Assembly: GCA_045577615.1 (NCBI GenBank)
Contig: JAZNIT010000031.1
Location: 1 to 29,463 of the forward strand
Reading direction: 5' to 3'
Length of the DNA stretch: 29,463 nt
Origin: RGIG2206 sp045577615
GTDB taxonomy: Bacteria; Bacillota; Clostridia; Oscillospirales; Acutalibacteraceae
Shown here in pieces: positions 21,604 through 29,463 of this stretch. Positions within the stretch are counted from its first letter, which is position 1. Each line of letters begins with the position of its first letter. The notes beneath the pieces are model-generated. The model searched no databases, had not been told where the DNA came from, and worked only from the letters and a program-made list of their open reading frames with translations. The translations under genes were made by a program, and so were the position numbers.

Positions 21604-23505
21604 TTATTCTAACTCGTAGGCGCCGGTGTAAAGCTGATAATAGGTGCCCTTTTGAGTTATGAGGTCGGCATGGGTGCCACGCTCGATTATGCGGCCGTGG
21701 TCAAGCACCATTATAACGTCGGAGTTCATAATAGTTGACAAACGGTGAGCGATAACAAATACCGTTCTACCCTCCATAAGTTTATCCATACCGCGCTGTA
21801 CAATAGCTTCGGTGCGGGTATCGATAGAGGAGGTTGCCTCGTCAAGAATCATAACGGGCGGGTCGGCAACGGCGGCGCGCGCAATGGCTATCAGCTGACG
21901 CTGACCCTGTGACAGGTTGGAGCCGTTGTTGTTAAGCATGGTGTCGTAGCCTTGGGGCAAGCGTGTGATGAAATCGTCTGCACCTGCCAGAATGGCAGCT
22001 TGACGGCAATCCTCATCGGTTGCATCAAGACGGCCGTAGCGGATGTTATCCATTACGCTGCCGGTGAAAAGATTGGTTTCCTGCAAAACGATGCCAAGTG
22101 AACGGCGCAGGTCGGCCTTTTTAATCTTATTGATATTGATGCCGTCGTAGCGAATTTTGCCGTCGGCAATATCGTAAAAGCGGTTGATGAGGTTGGTGAT
22201 GGTAGTTTTGCCTGCGCCCGTTGCGCCGACAAAGGCCACCTTTTGGCCGGGCTCGGCATAGACGGTAACATCGTGAAGGACATCCTTGCCCTCTTCATAA
22301 CCGAAGTCTACCTGAGTCAGTCGAACGTCACCCTCAAGCAAGGTATAGGTGAGGCTGCCGTCGGAGTGGGGATGCTTCCACGCCCATTTGCCGGTGCGCT
22401 TATCACTTTCGGTTACGGTGCCGTCGGCATTGACGGTCGCATTAACAAGGGTAACGTAGCCATCATCTACCTCGGGCTGCTGATCCATAAGGCCAAAGAC
22501 GCGGTTGGCACCTGCCATAGCCATTACAATGGCGTTGATTTGCTGTGAGAACTGATTGATGTTGCCCGTAAACTGCTTGGTCATATTGAGGAAGGGCACA
22601 AGCACGCTGATGTGGAAGGCCATACCTGAAATGCTAACGTTCTGAATATCAGACAGCAGGAACAGACCTGCGGCAACACCTACGATAACATAAAGGATAT
22701 TGCCGATGTTCATAATGATGGGGCCAAGCATATTGGCATAGGCATTGGCGCGACGGCTATCCTCATACAAGGCTTCGTTGATACGGTCAAAATCGGCTTT
22801 GCCTGCCTCTTCATGGCAGAAAACCTTGACAACCTTTTGACCGTTCATCATCTCTTGAATATAGCCCTCGGTGGCACCGATTGCCTTTTGCTGACGCATA
22901 AAGTATTTGGCTGAGCCGCCACCTACCGTTTTGGACACGAGCACCATAACTATAACGCCAACAACCACGATGAGGGTCATCCACACGCTGAACCAAAGCA
23001 TAATGGAAAGCACTACAAGAACGATGGCCAGAGATTGCAGCAATGCGGGCAGAGCTTGGGACACAAGCTGACGCAAGGTGTCGATATCGTTGGTGTAATG
23101 GCTCATTATATCGCCGTGCTTGTTGGTATCAAAATAGCGGATGGGAAGGTTTTGCATACCGTTGAAAAGCTTTTGGCGCAGTTTGTTCAGGAAGCCCTGA
23201 GTCATATATGCCATAAGCTGGGTGTGCAGGGTTATAATCAAAAGGGTTACGAGATAAAGGCCTGCAAGAATTATAACAATGGGGATAATCTCTTGCTTGG
23301 CGGTGTTCCAATCCCCTGTTTTGTACCACTTTTCAATGATGGCAATAACCTTTTGAATGAAGATTGAGGGAATGGCGGCTACACCTGCGGAGAAAAGGAT
23401 GCAGATGGTGGTGATGGGTGCCATAACGGGATAACACTCAAAGAAGAATTTAACAACTCTTACAAGACATTTTACGTCTAACTTTTTGTTCATGGGTTTA
23501 TTCAT
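21604..23505 (-). CDS. ABC exporter half, catalytically competent NBD
   Basis: A 633-residue half transporter (from ATG 23505; an ATG at 23511 touches the GGGGGTG ribosome site, so I chose the downstream one). Six membrane helices occupy about residues 25-320. An extra ~45-residue segment (VNATVNADGTV..., HPHSDGSLTYTLLEGD) links membrane and nucleotide domains. The ATPase has Walker A GATGAGKTT, signature LSQGQRQLIAIARA, Walker B VMILDEATSSID with the normal catalytic Glu, and an H-loop in IAHRLST. It overlaps the previous gene's end and pairs with it as a heterodimer, probably exporting drugs or lipids. It is named here only by family. Confidence 0.9.
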   Translation of the reverse strand: MNKPMNKKLDVKCLVRVVKFFFECYPVMAPITTICILFSAGVAAIPSIFIQKVIAIIEKWYKTGDWNTAKQEIIPIVIILAGLYLVTLLIITLHTQLMAYMTQGFLNKLRQKLFNGMQNLPIRYFDTNKHGDIMSHYTNDIDTLRQLVSQALPALLQSLAIVLVVLSIMLWFSVWMTLIVVVGVIVMVLVSKTVGGGSAKYFMRQQKAIGATEGYIQEMMNGQKVVKVFCHEEAGKADFDRINEALYEDSRRANAYANMLGPIIMNIGNILYVIVGVAAGLFLLSDIQNVSISGMAFHISVLVPFLNMTKQFTGNINQFSQQINAIVMAMAGANRVFGLMDQQPEVDDGYVTLVNATVNADGTVTESDKRTGKWAWKHPHSDGSLTYTLLEGDVRLTQVDFGYEEGKDVLHDVTVYAEPGQKVAFVGATGAGKTTITNLINRFYDIADGKIRYDGININKIKKADLRRSLGIVLQETNLFTGSVMDNIRYGRLDATDEDCRQAAILAGADDFITRLPQGYDTMLNNNGSNLSQGQRQLIAIARAAVADPPVMILDEATSSIDTRTEAIVQRGMDKLMEGRTVFVIAHRLSTIMNSDVIMVLDHGRIIERGTHADLITQKGTYYQLYTGAYELE

Positions 23506-25240
23506 CGCCATCACCCCCTTGAGTTTGCTGCTCATATACCTCACGGTATATTTCGCTGCATGCAAGCAGCTGCTCGTGGTTGCCGACGGCTGAAACCTTG
23601 CCGTTTTCCATAACGATAATCATATCGGCATCCATAACCGATGATACGCGCTGTGCAATTATAATTTTGGTGGTTTCGGGGATGAATTTCTTAAATCCCT
23701 CGCGGATAAGTGCGTCGGTTTTAGTATCGACGGCACTTGTGGAGTCATCCAAAATCAGAATTTTGGGTTTCTTCAGCAAGGCTCTTGCAATGCAAAGGCG
23801 CTGTTTCTGACCGCCCGAAACATTGGTGCCGCCCTGCTCTATCTTAGTGTTGTAGCCGTCGGGGAAGGATGTGACAAAATCGTGAGCCTGAGCAAGCTTG
23901 CAGGCCTCAATTATTTCGTCATCAGTAGCGTTGGGGTTGCCCCAGCGCAGATTTTCACTGATGGTACCTGAGAAAAGCAAATTCTTTTGAAGCACCATTG
24001 CAACGCTGTTGCGCAAGGTTTCAAGGTCGTATTCTTTAACCGACTTGCCGCCTACCTTAACGGCGCCCTCGGTAGCATCGTAAAGGCGGGGTATGAGCTG
24101 AACGAGGCTGGTTTTGCCTGAGCCTGTGCCACCGATTATGCCCACCGTCATACCTGAGGCGATGTGCAAATCTACACCCTCGAGAGAGTTGCGCTTGGCA
24201 GCAGCTGAATATTTGAAGTTGACATTATCAAAGTCTACCGAGCCATCCTTAACCTCAAAAACGGGGTTGGGGGGATTTTTCAAGGCAGGCTCTTCACAGA
24301 GCACCTCGTAAATTCGTTTGAAGGATTCGGCTGACATTGTGATGATAACGTAAATCATCGACAGCATCATAAGTGAAATAAGAATCTGAATGCCGTAGGT
24401 GAGCATTGCAGAGATTTGGCCTACGTCAATAACGGTGCCCCTGCCCTCGATGGTCATTTTTGAGCCAACAAGGAGGATAAATATCATATTGAAATAGATG
24501 CAAAACTGCATTATGGGGGTGTTGAGGGATACCATACGCTCGGCCTTGGTAAAGTCGCCACAGATATCGTCGGAGGCCTTGGAGAACTTTTGCTTTTCAT
24601 AGTCCTCTCTGGCAAAGCCCTTGACAACGCGCATACCTCGAACATTTTCTTCAATAGATTCGTTGAGGCGGTCGTACTTTTTAAATACGCGGCGGAAGGC
24701 AGGCATTGCCTTGCGGCTGACAAGATAAAGACCGAAGGCAAGAATGGGAATTACGATAACAAAGGCTGTTGCCAAAAAGCCGCCCATTACATATGCCATA
24801 ACCACCGAGAATATAACCATCAAGGGGGCGCGGATGGCAGTGCGGATAATCATCATATATGACATCTGGGCATTGGCGATGTCGGTGGTCATTCGAGTAA
24901 CCAAGGATGAGCTTGAGAATTTGTCGATATTTTCGAAGGTGTAGGTTTGAACCTTGTAATAAATATCCTGACGCAAATTCTTGGCAAAGCCGCAGGAGGC
25001 CTTGGCGCAGGTGAAGCCTGCTACGCCACCGCAGAAAAGAGATACAACAGCCAATAGAGCAAGAATAATACCAGTTTGGATAACCTCTTCTATACCGACC
25101 TGGGCCTTGATTCTATTTACAAGATCGGCTGTTATAAAAGGAATAGCCGTTTCTATCACCGTTTCAAGCACGATAAGCACAAGGGTGATGATAGTAGGCT
25201 TTTTGTATTCTCTTATACAGCCTGCAAGTCGCTTTATCAT
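23498..25240 (-). CDS. ABC exporter half with a degenerate catalytic residue
   Basis: A 580-residue half transporter with six membrane helices (about 15-310) and an ATPase domain: Walker A GGTGSGKTS, signature VSGGQKQRLCIARA, Walker B ILILDDSTSAVD. The second Asp stands where the catalytic Glu normally is, the known hallmark of the degenerate site in heterodimeric exporters such as TM287/288 and BmrCD. The H-loop is also altered (IIAQRVSSV, Gln instead of His). The partner is the next gene downstream, which overlaps its last bases. The ATG at 25240 has GAAAGGA upstream. Confidence 0.93.
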   Translation of the reverse strand: MIKRLAGCIREYKKPTIITLVLIVLETVIETAIPFITADLVNRIKAQVGIEEVIQTGIILALLAVVSLFCGGVAGFTCAKASCGFAKNLRQDIYYKVQTYTFENIDKFSSSSLVTRMTTDIANAQMSYMMIIRTAIRAPLMVIFSVVMAYVMGGFLATAFVIVIPILAFGLYLVSRKAMPAFRRVFKKYDRLNESIEENVRGMRVVKGFAREDYEKQKFSKASDDICGDFTKAERMVSLNTPIMQFCIYFNMIFILLVGSKMTIEGRGTVIDVGQISAMLTYGIQILISLMMLSMIYVIITMSAESFKRIYEVLCEEPALKNPPNPVFEVKDGSVDFDNVNFKYSAAAKRNSLEGVDLHIASGMTVGIIGGTGSGKTSLVQLIPRLYDATEGAVKVGGKSVKEYDLETLRNSVAMVLQKNLLFSGTISENLRWGNPNATDDEIIEACKLAQAHDFVTSFPDGYNTKIEQGGTNVSGGQKQRLCIARALLKKPKILILDDSTSAVDTKTDALIREGFKKFIPETTKIIIAQRVSSVMDADMIIVMENGKVSAVGNHEQLLACSEIYREVYEQQTQGGDGDE

Positions 25241-25294
25241 AAGATTTTCCTTTCTTTATATATTCAAATGATTAGTATATTAGTTAACCTATTA

Positions 25295-25322
25295 ATTATA
25301 CCACTTAATAAAATAAGGTCAA
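25295..25322 (-). promoter_or_regulatory. Promoter of the ABC exporter pair
   Basis: Minus-strand TTGACC (complement at 25317-25322), 16-bp spacer, TATAAT (complement at 25295-25300). The downstream stretch is rich in TTAG/CTAA and could hold a regulator site, but no clean palindrome was found. Confidence 0.65.
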
Positions 25323-25354
25323 GGTTATTTTTTGTAAAAAAACTGTTAATATAA

Positions 25355-25384
25355 GAAAAAAGCCGACTTTAAAAGTCGGCTTTT
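25355..25384 (-). terminator. Terminator after cysK
   Basis: AAAGCCGACTTT pairs with AAAGTCGGCTTT. Read leftward it ends in TTTTTTC, two bases past the cysK stop. Confidence 0.9.
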
Positions 25385-25386
25385 AA

Positions 25387-26313
25387 TCATTCAAACAAGG
25401 GAGTTGAGAAATATCTCTCTGCAGTGTCAGGAAGGACGGTAACAACCGTTTTACCCTTGCCCAATACCTTTGCCAATTTGATGGCTGCGGCTACGTTGGT
25501 GCCACTTGAGATGCCACACATAATGCCCTCTTTAGAGGCAAGCTCCTTGGCAGTGTTGATGGCCTCGTCATCCTTTACAATGCAGATGTCGCTGATGACC
25601 TCTTGATTAAGAATGGGAGGAATCAATCCGTCACCGATGCCCATCTGCAGGTGGGTGCCGATGGAGCCGCCTGACAAAATTGCAGCGTGCTCGGGCTCTA
25701 CCGCCCATATAACCATTTCGGGGTTGTGGGCTTTAAGCACCTCACCGATACCTGTGATGGTGCCGCCTGTGCCTATACCTGAGCAAAAGCCGTGTATTTC
25801 GCCCCCCACGGCATTTATAATCTCTTGCGCCGTCTGACTGCGCTGAATGGCAGGGTTGGCAGGATTTTCAAACTGTTGGGGTACGAATACGTTAGGATCC
25901 TCTGCCTTCATTCTGAGGGCGGTTTTAAGGCACTCCTCAATGCATTCGCCGATGTTGCCGTCGTCATGGATAAGGATAACCTCTGCCCCGTAGTGATTGA
26001 CAAGCTTACGGCGCTCTTCACTAACCGAGTCGGGCATAATGATGCGAGTCTTGTAGCCTCTTACTGCGCCTACAAGAGCAAGGCCGATGCCTTGGTTGCC
26101 GCTCGTGGGCTCTACAATAATAGTATCCTTATTGATAAGACCGCGCTGCTCGGCATCAAGAATCATATTGAAGGCTGTGCGAGTTTTGATGGAGCCGCCC
26201 ACATTGAGTCCTTCAAATTTTACGAGAATCTGCGCACCGTCGGGATCGGCTAATTTATTGAGTCGGATTATGGGGGTGTTGCCCATAGCCTCGAGTATAT
26301 TGTTACAAATCAT
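25387..26313 (-). CDS. cysK: Cysteine synthase (O-acetylserine sulfhydrylase)
   Basis: A 308-residue PLP enzyme making cysteine from O-acetylserine and sulfide. The PLP lysine lies in the segment GGSIKTRTA (about 39-47; most relatives read GGSxKDR). The substrate loop is TSGNQGIGLA (about 69-78), the PLP phosphate loop is SGIGTGGTITGIG (about 172-184) and ISSGTN is also present (about 266-271). The Thr after the PLP lysine in place of Asp is slightly unusual but seems compatible. The ATG has GAGGT upstream. The gene is alone, with its own promoter and terminator. Confidence 0.93.
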   Translation of the reverse strand: MICNNILEAMGNTPIIRLNKLADPDGAQILVKFEGLNVGGSIKTRTAFNMILDAEQRGLINKDTIIVEPTSGNQGIGLALVGAVRGYKTRIIMPDSVSEERRKLVNHYGAEVILIHDDGNIGECIEECLKTALRMKAEDPNVFVPQQFENPANPAIQRSQTAQEIINAVGGEIHGFCSGIGTGGTITGIGEVLKAHNPEMVIWAVEPEHAAILSGGSIGTHLQMGIGDGLIPPILNQEVISDICIVKDDEAINTAKELASKEGIMCGISSGTNVAAAIKLAKVLGKGKTVVTVLPDTAERYFSTPLFE

Positions 26314-26347
26314 AATTTACCTCCAAAGCGGTAATAACAACCAATCC

Positions 26348-26376
26348 ATTATATTATTTTTGGTGCTGATTGTCAA
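26348..26376 (-). promoter_or_regulatory. Promoter of cysK
   Basis: Minus strand TTGACA (complement 26371-26376), 17-bp spacer, TATAAT (complement 26348-26353). A perfect sigma-A consensus. Confidence 0.85.
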
Positions 26377-27218
26377 CAACTGCGCTTGATTTTGCCGATA
26401 ATACAGCACAAAAAGAAAGCGATACAGTTAACCGCTACGATAGTGGCGCCAACAGGTGTGCTTGCAAGCACCGACAAAACGAAGCCGGTTGTGGCACAAA
26501 ATACCGAAATGGCCGCCGACCACAGAGTTACCGCTCTGAAGCTGCCGAAAATTCGCATTGCCGAAATGGCAGGAAAAATCACCAGGGCAGATATGAGCAG
26601 TGAGCCCACCAAATTCATAGCAAGCACGATAACAACGGCTATAACCACCGCGATAAGCATATTGTAGGCGGCAGTGTTAAGTCCGCCTGCGCGGGCAAAA
26701 TCTTCATCGAAGGTGACGGCAAAAAGGCGGTTGTAGAAAAGGATGAACACCACCAGCACCGCAACGCTGAGCAGCACGCAGAGTATCACCTGATTTTGGC
26801 CCAAGGTGAGCACCGATGCCGAGCCAAAAAGGGTGCTGCACACATCACCCGACAGATTGGCCGAGCCTGAAAAGAGGTTGAGCAGCAGATAGCCGAAGGC
26901 CAAAGCGCCAACCGACAGCATTGCTATGGCGGCATCGCCCTTTATCTTGGCATTTTGACCCACACGGAGCAAAAGTATTGCGCTGACCACGGTGATGGGC
27001 AGAACGATAAGCATATTTTGGGTGACATTGATAACTGAGGCGATGGCAAGGGCGCCAAAGGCCACGTGGGAAAGTCCGTCACCGATGAAAGACATCCTTT
27101 TAAGCACCAAAGTTACACCGAACAAGGAAGCGCACAAGGAGGTAAGCACGCCCACAATAAGGGCATACCTTACAAAGGGGTAACTAAAATATTCCAGCAG
27201 CATTTCAAAGGAAATCAC
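26373..27218 (-). CDS. znuB: Metal (zinc/manganese) ABC transporter permease
   Basis: A 281-residue ABC-3 family membrane protein with about eight hydrophobic segments. The typical loop LVLKRMSFIGDGLSHVAFGA (about 37-56) with Ser-His residues and the late LVGSLLISALVIFPA segment identify the ZnuB/MntB class. It starts at GTG 27218, overlapping the previous stop (GTGA) with GAGGGG upstream. It is the last gene of the regulator-binding protein-ATPase-permease operon. Metal choice between Zn and Mn cannot be settled from the permease. Confidence 0.9.
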   Translation of the reverse strand: MISFEMLLEYFSYPFVRYALIVGVLTSLCASLFGVTLVLKRMSFIGDGLSHVAFGALAIASVINVTQNMLIVLPITVVSAILLLRVGQNAKIKGDAAIAMLSVGALAFGYLLLNLFSGSANLSGDVCSTLFGSASVLTLGQNQVILCVLLSVAVLVVFILFYNRLFAVTFDEDFARAGGLNTAAYNMLIAVVIAVVIVLAMNLVGSLLISALVIFPAISAMRIFGSFRAVTLWSAAISVFCATTGFVLSVLASTPVGATIVAVNCIAFFLCCIIGKIKRSC

Positions 27219-27925
27219 AGCGCACCCCTCCCCTCTGCCGACAGACGCTTGTAGTCGTCACTGAGCAGATAATCCGCCTTGTCGTAAAAGGTGGGCGCCG
27301 CACCAACGTGGAGTATTTTATCAGCATATTTTACCGCCGTTGCAACATCGTGAGAAATCATAATGACGGCGATTTTATCTTGCTTGTTAAGATTGTTGAT
27401 GTTTTCGTAAAGCTTTTGGGCAATGTGGTTGTCAAGGCTTGCGGCAGGCTCGTCCAAAAGCAAAAGCTTGCCCGTTGCACAAAGAGCGCGAGCAAGCAGC
27501 ACACGCTGCTGCTGACCGCCCGAAAGCTCGCTGTAACTGCGGTTGGCCACGCCGTCAAGCTCTAAACGCTCCAGCACCTCTTCAACGCGGGCAAGTCGTG
27601 CCTTGCCATAGAAGGGATTAAGGCCAAGAGAGCCCACAAAGCCCGACAGCACTACCTCTTTAACCGAGGCAGGAAAATCCCTTTGGGATGGGGTTTGCTG
27701 GGGCAGATATCCCACTTGGTTTTGTTTTAAACCGTCACCTAAGGTGATGGTACCTGTATAGGTTTTATGTAAACCAAGCAGGGCGCGCATCAGGGTAGTT
27801 TTGCCTGAGCCGTTTTCACCGACGATACAAACATACTCCCCTGCTTCAACAGAGAAATTTATATTATCCGTCACGGCCACGTTATCGTATGCCAGACAGA
27901 GATCTTTGCAGGTTATAAGAGCCAC
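27215..27925 (-). CDS. znuC: Metal ABC transporter ATP-binding protein
   Basis: A 236-residue ATPase. Walker A is GENGSGKTT (about 37-45), the Q-loop YLPQQTPSQRDFP is the sequence typical of the ZnuC/MntA class, the signature is LSGGQQQRVLLARA and Walker B is LLLLDEPAASLD. H-loop: MISHDV. It is coupled to the permease by GTGA and lies 12 bases after the binding protein gene. It powers metal import. Confidence 0.95.
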   Translation of the reverse strand: MALITCKDLCLAYDNVAVTDNINFSVEAGEYVCIVGENGSGKTTLMRALLGLHKTYTGTITLGDGLKQNQVGYLPQQTPSQRDFPASVKEVVLSGFVGSLGLNPFYGKARLARVEEVLERLELDGVANRSYSELSGGQQQRVLLARALCATGKLLLLDEPAASLDNHIAQKLYENINNLNKQDKIAVIMISHDVATAVKYADKILHVGAAPTFYDKADYLLSDDYKRLSAEGRGAL

Positions 27926-27937
27926 TTGCTGCCCTCC

Positions 27938-28876
27938 TTACTTAAGCGCATTTTCCAGCGCTTCGAGATTTTTGGTCATTACGGAAAAATAGCTTTTGCC
28001 CGATTCAATATCCTTTTTGGTTACCGATTGCATTGAATCAAGGGTAACTATGCTTTGATTTTTGTTTTTGGTGTTGGAGATGACCGATTTTGCCAATTTA
28101 TCGGTGCCGCCCTCCATTATAAAAATAGTGGATATGCCTTGCTCGTCCACCGTTTTGGCAAGACTGAGCACCTTTTCAAAGCCGGCCTCTGTTTCGGCAG
28201 AGCAGCCCTCGTAGGCGGCGTTGTAGGCTATGCCGTAGTCATTCATAATATAGATAAATGGGAAGCGGTCGGCAATTACCACTGTTTTGTTTTGCATTTC
28301 GCCAAAAAGGGATTTGTACTTATTATTAAGGGTTATAAGGCTTGCGGTATACTCAGTAAGGTTAGCCATATAGGTGGGCTTATTGTCGGGGTCAGCCGCC
28401 ATAAGCTTTTCGGCAATTACTCCGCAGGCGGTAACGGCATTGTTGAGAGAAAGCCACACGTGCTCGTCATAGTCGCTGTGGATGTGATCTGCATCCTCAC
28501 CCTCGTGGTGGTCGATATGAATTAAATTTTTGCTGACAAAATCCATTATGCGAATGGCGGCAGCTGAAAAGCCTGAATTTTTGATGGCAGCCGTCATCCA
28601 CTCATCGGATGTACCGCCGTTGTAAACCACCAAATCGGCCTTGCCGATGGACAAAACGTCGGCGGCTGTTGGCTGATAGGAGTGCATATCGGCACCGTTG
28701 TCGGCAAGCAAGGTTACTCTTGCATCGGTGTTGGCAGTGAGGTTTTTGACCCAATCATACTCGGCAAATGAGGCGCAGACCACCGATATTCCCTTGGTTG
28801 CTTCATCTGCCTTTTGGCAGCCGAAAAGGGTAAGACAAAGAGCGAGGGCCATAATTAAAGAAACTATCTTTTTCAT
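27938..28876 (-). CDS. znuA: Metal ABC transporter substrate-binding lipoprotein
   Basis: A 312-residue lipoprotein (lipobox LFGC, Cys about 20), started at MKKIVSLIMALALCL with AAGGGG upstream (GTG 28882 rejected). Cluster A-I binding fold with ligand segments DMHSYQPTAAD (His), EHVWLS (His) and later acidic residues. A His/Asp-rich loop HIDHHEGEDADHIHSDYDEH (about 125-145) is characteristic of zinc-binding ZnuA proteins. This loop, together with the Fur-type regulator beside it, favours zinc. It binds metal outside the membrane and hands it to the permease. Confidence 0.92.
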   Translation of the reverse strand: MKKIVSLIMALALCLTLFGCQKADEATKGISVVCASFAEYDWVKNLTANTDARVTLLADNGADMHSYQPTAADVLSIGKADLVVYNGGTSDEWMTAAIKNSGFSAAAIRIMDFVSKNLIHIDHHEGEDADHIHSDYDEHVWLSLNNAVTACGVIAEKLMAADPDNKPTYMANLTEYTASLITLNNKYKSLFGEMQNKTVVIADRFPFIYIMNDYGIAYNAAYEGCSAETEAGFEKVLSLAKTVDEQGISTIFIMEGGTDKLAKSVISNTKNKNQSIVTLDSMQSVTKKDIESGKSYFSVMTKNLEALENALK

Positions 28877-28885
28877 AGGCACCCC

Positions 28886-29275
28886 TTAATTGCATCCGCC
28901 ACAGCGGCCGTACAAAACGGTGCGTCGGCTGTCGATTTCGAAATCACTGCTTTTAAGAGCGGCCTTCAGCGCGCCCTCTGCAGAAGGGTTTTCCATATGA
29001 AAGATTTTGCCGCACCGGGTGCACTGCATATGAATGTGGTCACAGCAATCGGCGGCGTCAACATATTGATAAGTCAGGCGGCCATCCTTGCCTGCGCTGC
29101 GAATCAGCTTGCCCTCTTGCACCATTCGCTCAAGGTTGCGGTAGACGGCGCTTTTTGAAATTTCGCCCAAGTCCTGCACATCCGATGCAATCTGCTCGGC
29201 AGTCAAATGGCAATCTCTGTGGGCTTCAAAATATTCCACAAGCATTTTGCGCTTGGCGGTCATATATTCTTTCAT
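28886..29275 (-). CDS. zur: Fur family transcriptional regulator, probably zinc-responsive
   Basis: A 129-residue Fur-family protein, started at MKEYMTAKRK (AGAGGTG seven bases upstream; GTG 29284 is rejected). The winged-helix N-terminus has KSAVYRNLERMVQEGKL as recognition helix. Metal sites: HIHMQCTRCGK with CxxC, and C-terminal CGGC giving the second CxxC, the pair that holds structural zinc. The His/Cys-rich middle (DCCDHIHMQC) fits a sensory metal site. It is ten bases before znuA. By location it probably represses the whole operon when zinc is ample. A Mn- or Fe-responsive role is less likely but not excluded. Confidence 0.88.
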   Translation of the reverse strand: MKEYMTAKRKMLVEYFEAHRDCHLTAEQIASDVQDLGEISKSAVYRNLERMVQEGKLIRSAGKDGRLTYQYVDAADCCDHIHMQCTRCGKIFHMENPSAEGALKAALKSSDFEIDSRRTVLYGRCGGCN

Positions 29276-29293
29276 TACTGTCACCTCTCTTGA

Positions 29294-29316
29294 AATTTGC
29301 GAATGAGTCGCAAATT
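29294..29316. promoter_or_regulatory. Perfect palindrome, probable Fur/Zur box
   Basis: AATTTGCGA (29294-29302) and TCGCAAATT (29308-29316) are exact inverted repeats around five bases. The arms are adjacent to the -10 on its downstream side, so a bound repressor would block initiation at this operon's own promoter. Confidence 0.75.
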
Positions 29317-29345
29317 ATTATAAATCCTTTTTCACCTTTTGTCAA
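29317..29345 (-). promoter_or_regulatory. Promoter of the metal-uptake operon
   Basis: Minus strand TTGACA (complement 29340-29345), 17-bp spacer, TATAAT (complement 29317-29322). The palindrome abuts the -10. Confidence 0.85.
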
Positions 29346-29348
29346 TAA

Positions 29349-29376
29349 TAAATATCCCCCCGTATAACGGGGGGTA
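29349..29376. terminator. Terminator-like hairpin with recurring core
   Basis: TATCCCCCC, GTATAAC, GGGGGGTA, then TTTC. The core equals that of the terminator at 15741-15786. Confidence 0.6.
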
Positions 29377-29410
29377 TTTCATTTTCGGGCATAGCCCTAA
29401 TACTACTGGC

Positions 29411-29435
29411 GGCGCACAAGTGCGCTTTTTATTGG
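29411..29435 (+). terminator. Terminator-like stem near the right edge
   Basis: GCGCAC, AA, GTGCGC and TTTTTATT. It lies upstream of whatever gene follows the window and no coding partner is visible here. Confidence 0.4.
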
Positions 29436-29463
29436 CCTGCCAGCCACGCAACGGTCATCGGCG

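Noticed and set aside
21349..21612. 87-residue plus-strand frame within the repeat element
   Set aside because: It overlaps the repeat and its hairpin, has no ribosome site and shows no recognisable protein pattern.
25260..25300. MarR-type operator before the ABC exporter pair
   Set aside because: Repeated TTAG/CTAA strings occur but no arm pair longer than five bases is symmetrical, so only AT-richness is certain.

Overview
The window looks like a piece of the chromosome of an anaerobic, Gram-positive gut-type Clostridia (Oscillospiraceae/Ruminococcaceae-like). I infer this from protein families and gene style, not from a marker gene. There are several Lys/Ser-rich lipoproteins with Gram-positive lipoboxes, clear AGGAGG ribosome sites, sigma-A promoters of the TTGACA-17-TATAAT kind, many 4-bp ATGA overlaps, and a BspA-like leucine-rich-repeat surface protein. 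Codon use is GC-balanced except for one AT-rich island at about 1.07-1.75 kb. No rRNA, intact tRNA, CRISPR array or phage module was seen.

Layout. 1-850: a leader with several hairpins for a gene running off the left edge (possibly the left end of an IS200-like element), next to a 5'-truncated alpha-L-rhamnosidase-like fragment. 850-2140: repeats, an AT-rich peptidase E-like gene and an ordered array of small hairpins separated by a 9-bp motif. 2139-4064 (-): methionyl-tRNA synthetase. 4326-7798 (+): four-gene operon of a decayed lipoprotein, a CE2-type lipoprotein esterase, a second SGNH hydrolase and a TIM-barrel sugar isomerase, probably for deacetylating plant or host glycans. 7923-9984 (-): inositol monophosphatase, YhcC-like radical SAM protein and GNAT acetyltransferase, overlapping end to end. 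10095-12405 (+): LacX-type aldose epimerase, then an in-frame chimera of NagA (N-terminal half) and a ROK sugar-kinase homologue (C-terminal half). 12500-13147: LRR surface protein. 13449-15671: CofE-like ligase and a GMP synthase PPase subunit lacking its glutaminase domain. 15838-19160: two lipoproteins of unknown function flanking a radical SAM/SPASM gene with a small 82-residue gene behind it. 19259-21280: TetR regulator with a two-gene ABC-2 efflux system. 21604-25240 (-): heterodimeric ABC exporter. 25387-26313 (-): cysteine synthase. 26373-29275 (-): Fur/Zur-type regulator plus a ZnuABC-type metal uptake operon with a perfect palindrome over its promoter.

How the genes fit together. 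The esterase/SGNH/isomerase operon, the sugar epimerase, NagA/ROK remains and rhamnosidase remnant all point to glycan use, and three of these loci show deletion or truncation (288-848, 4326-4691, 11206-12405). The metal operon and the TetR/ABC operon each carry a palindrome overlapping or abutting their own -10 element, which suggests autoregulation. The most unusual items are the NagA-ROK chimera, the hairpin array at 1914-2115, the deleted CE2 paralogue, the 107-bp repeat pair with a 279-bp element bounded by inverted repeats, and the radical SAM/small-protein pair. All calls are by reading the sequence; no database search was possible.
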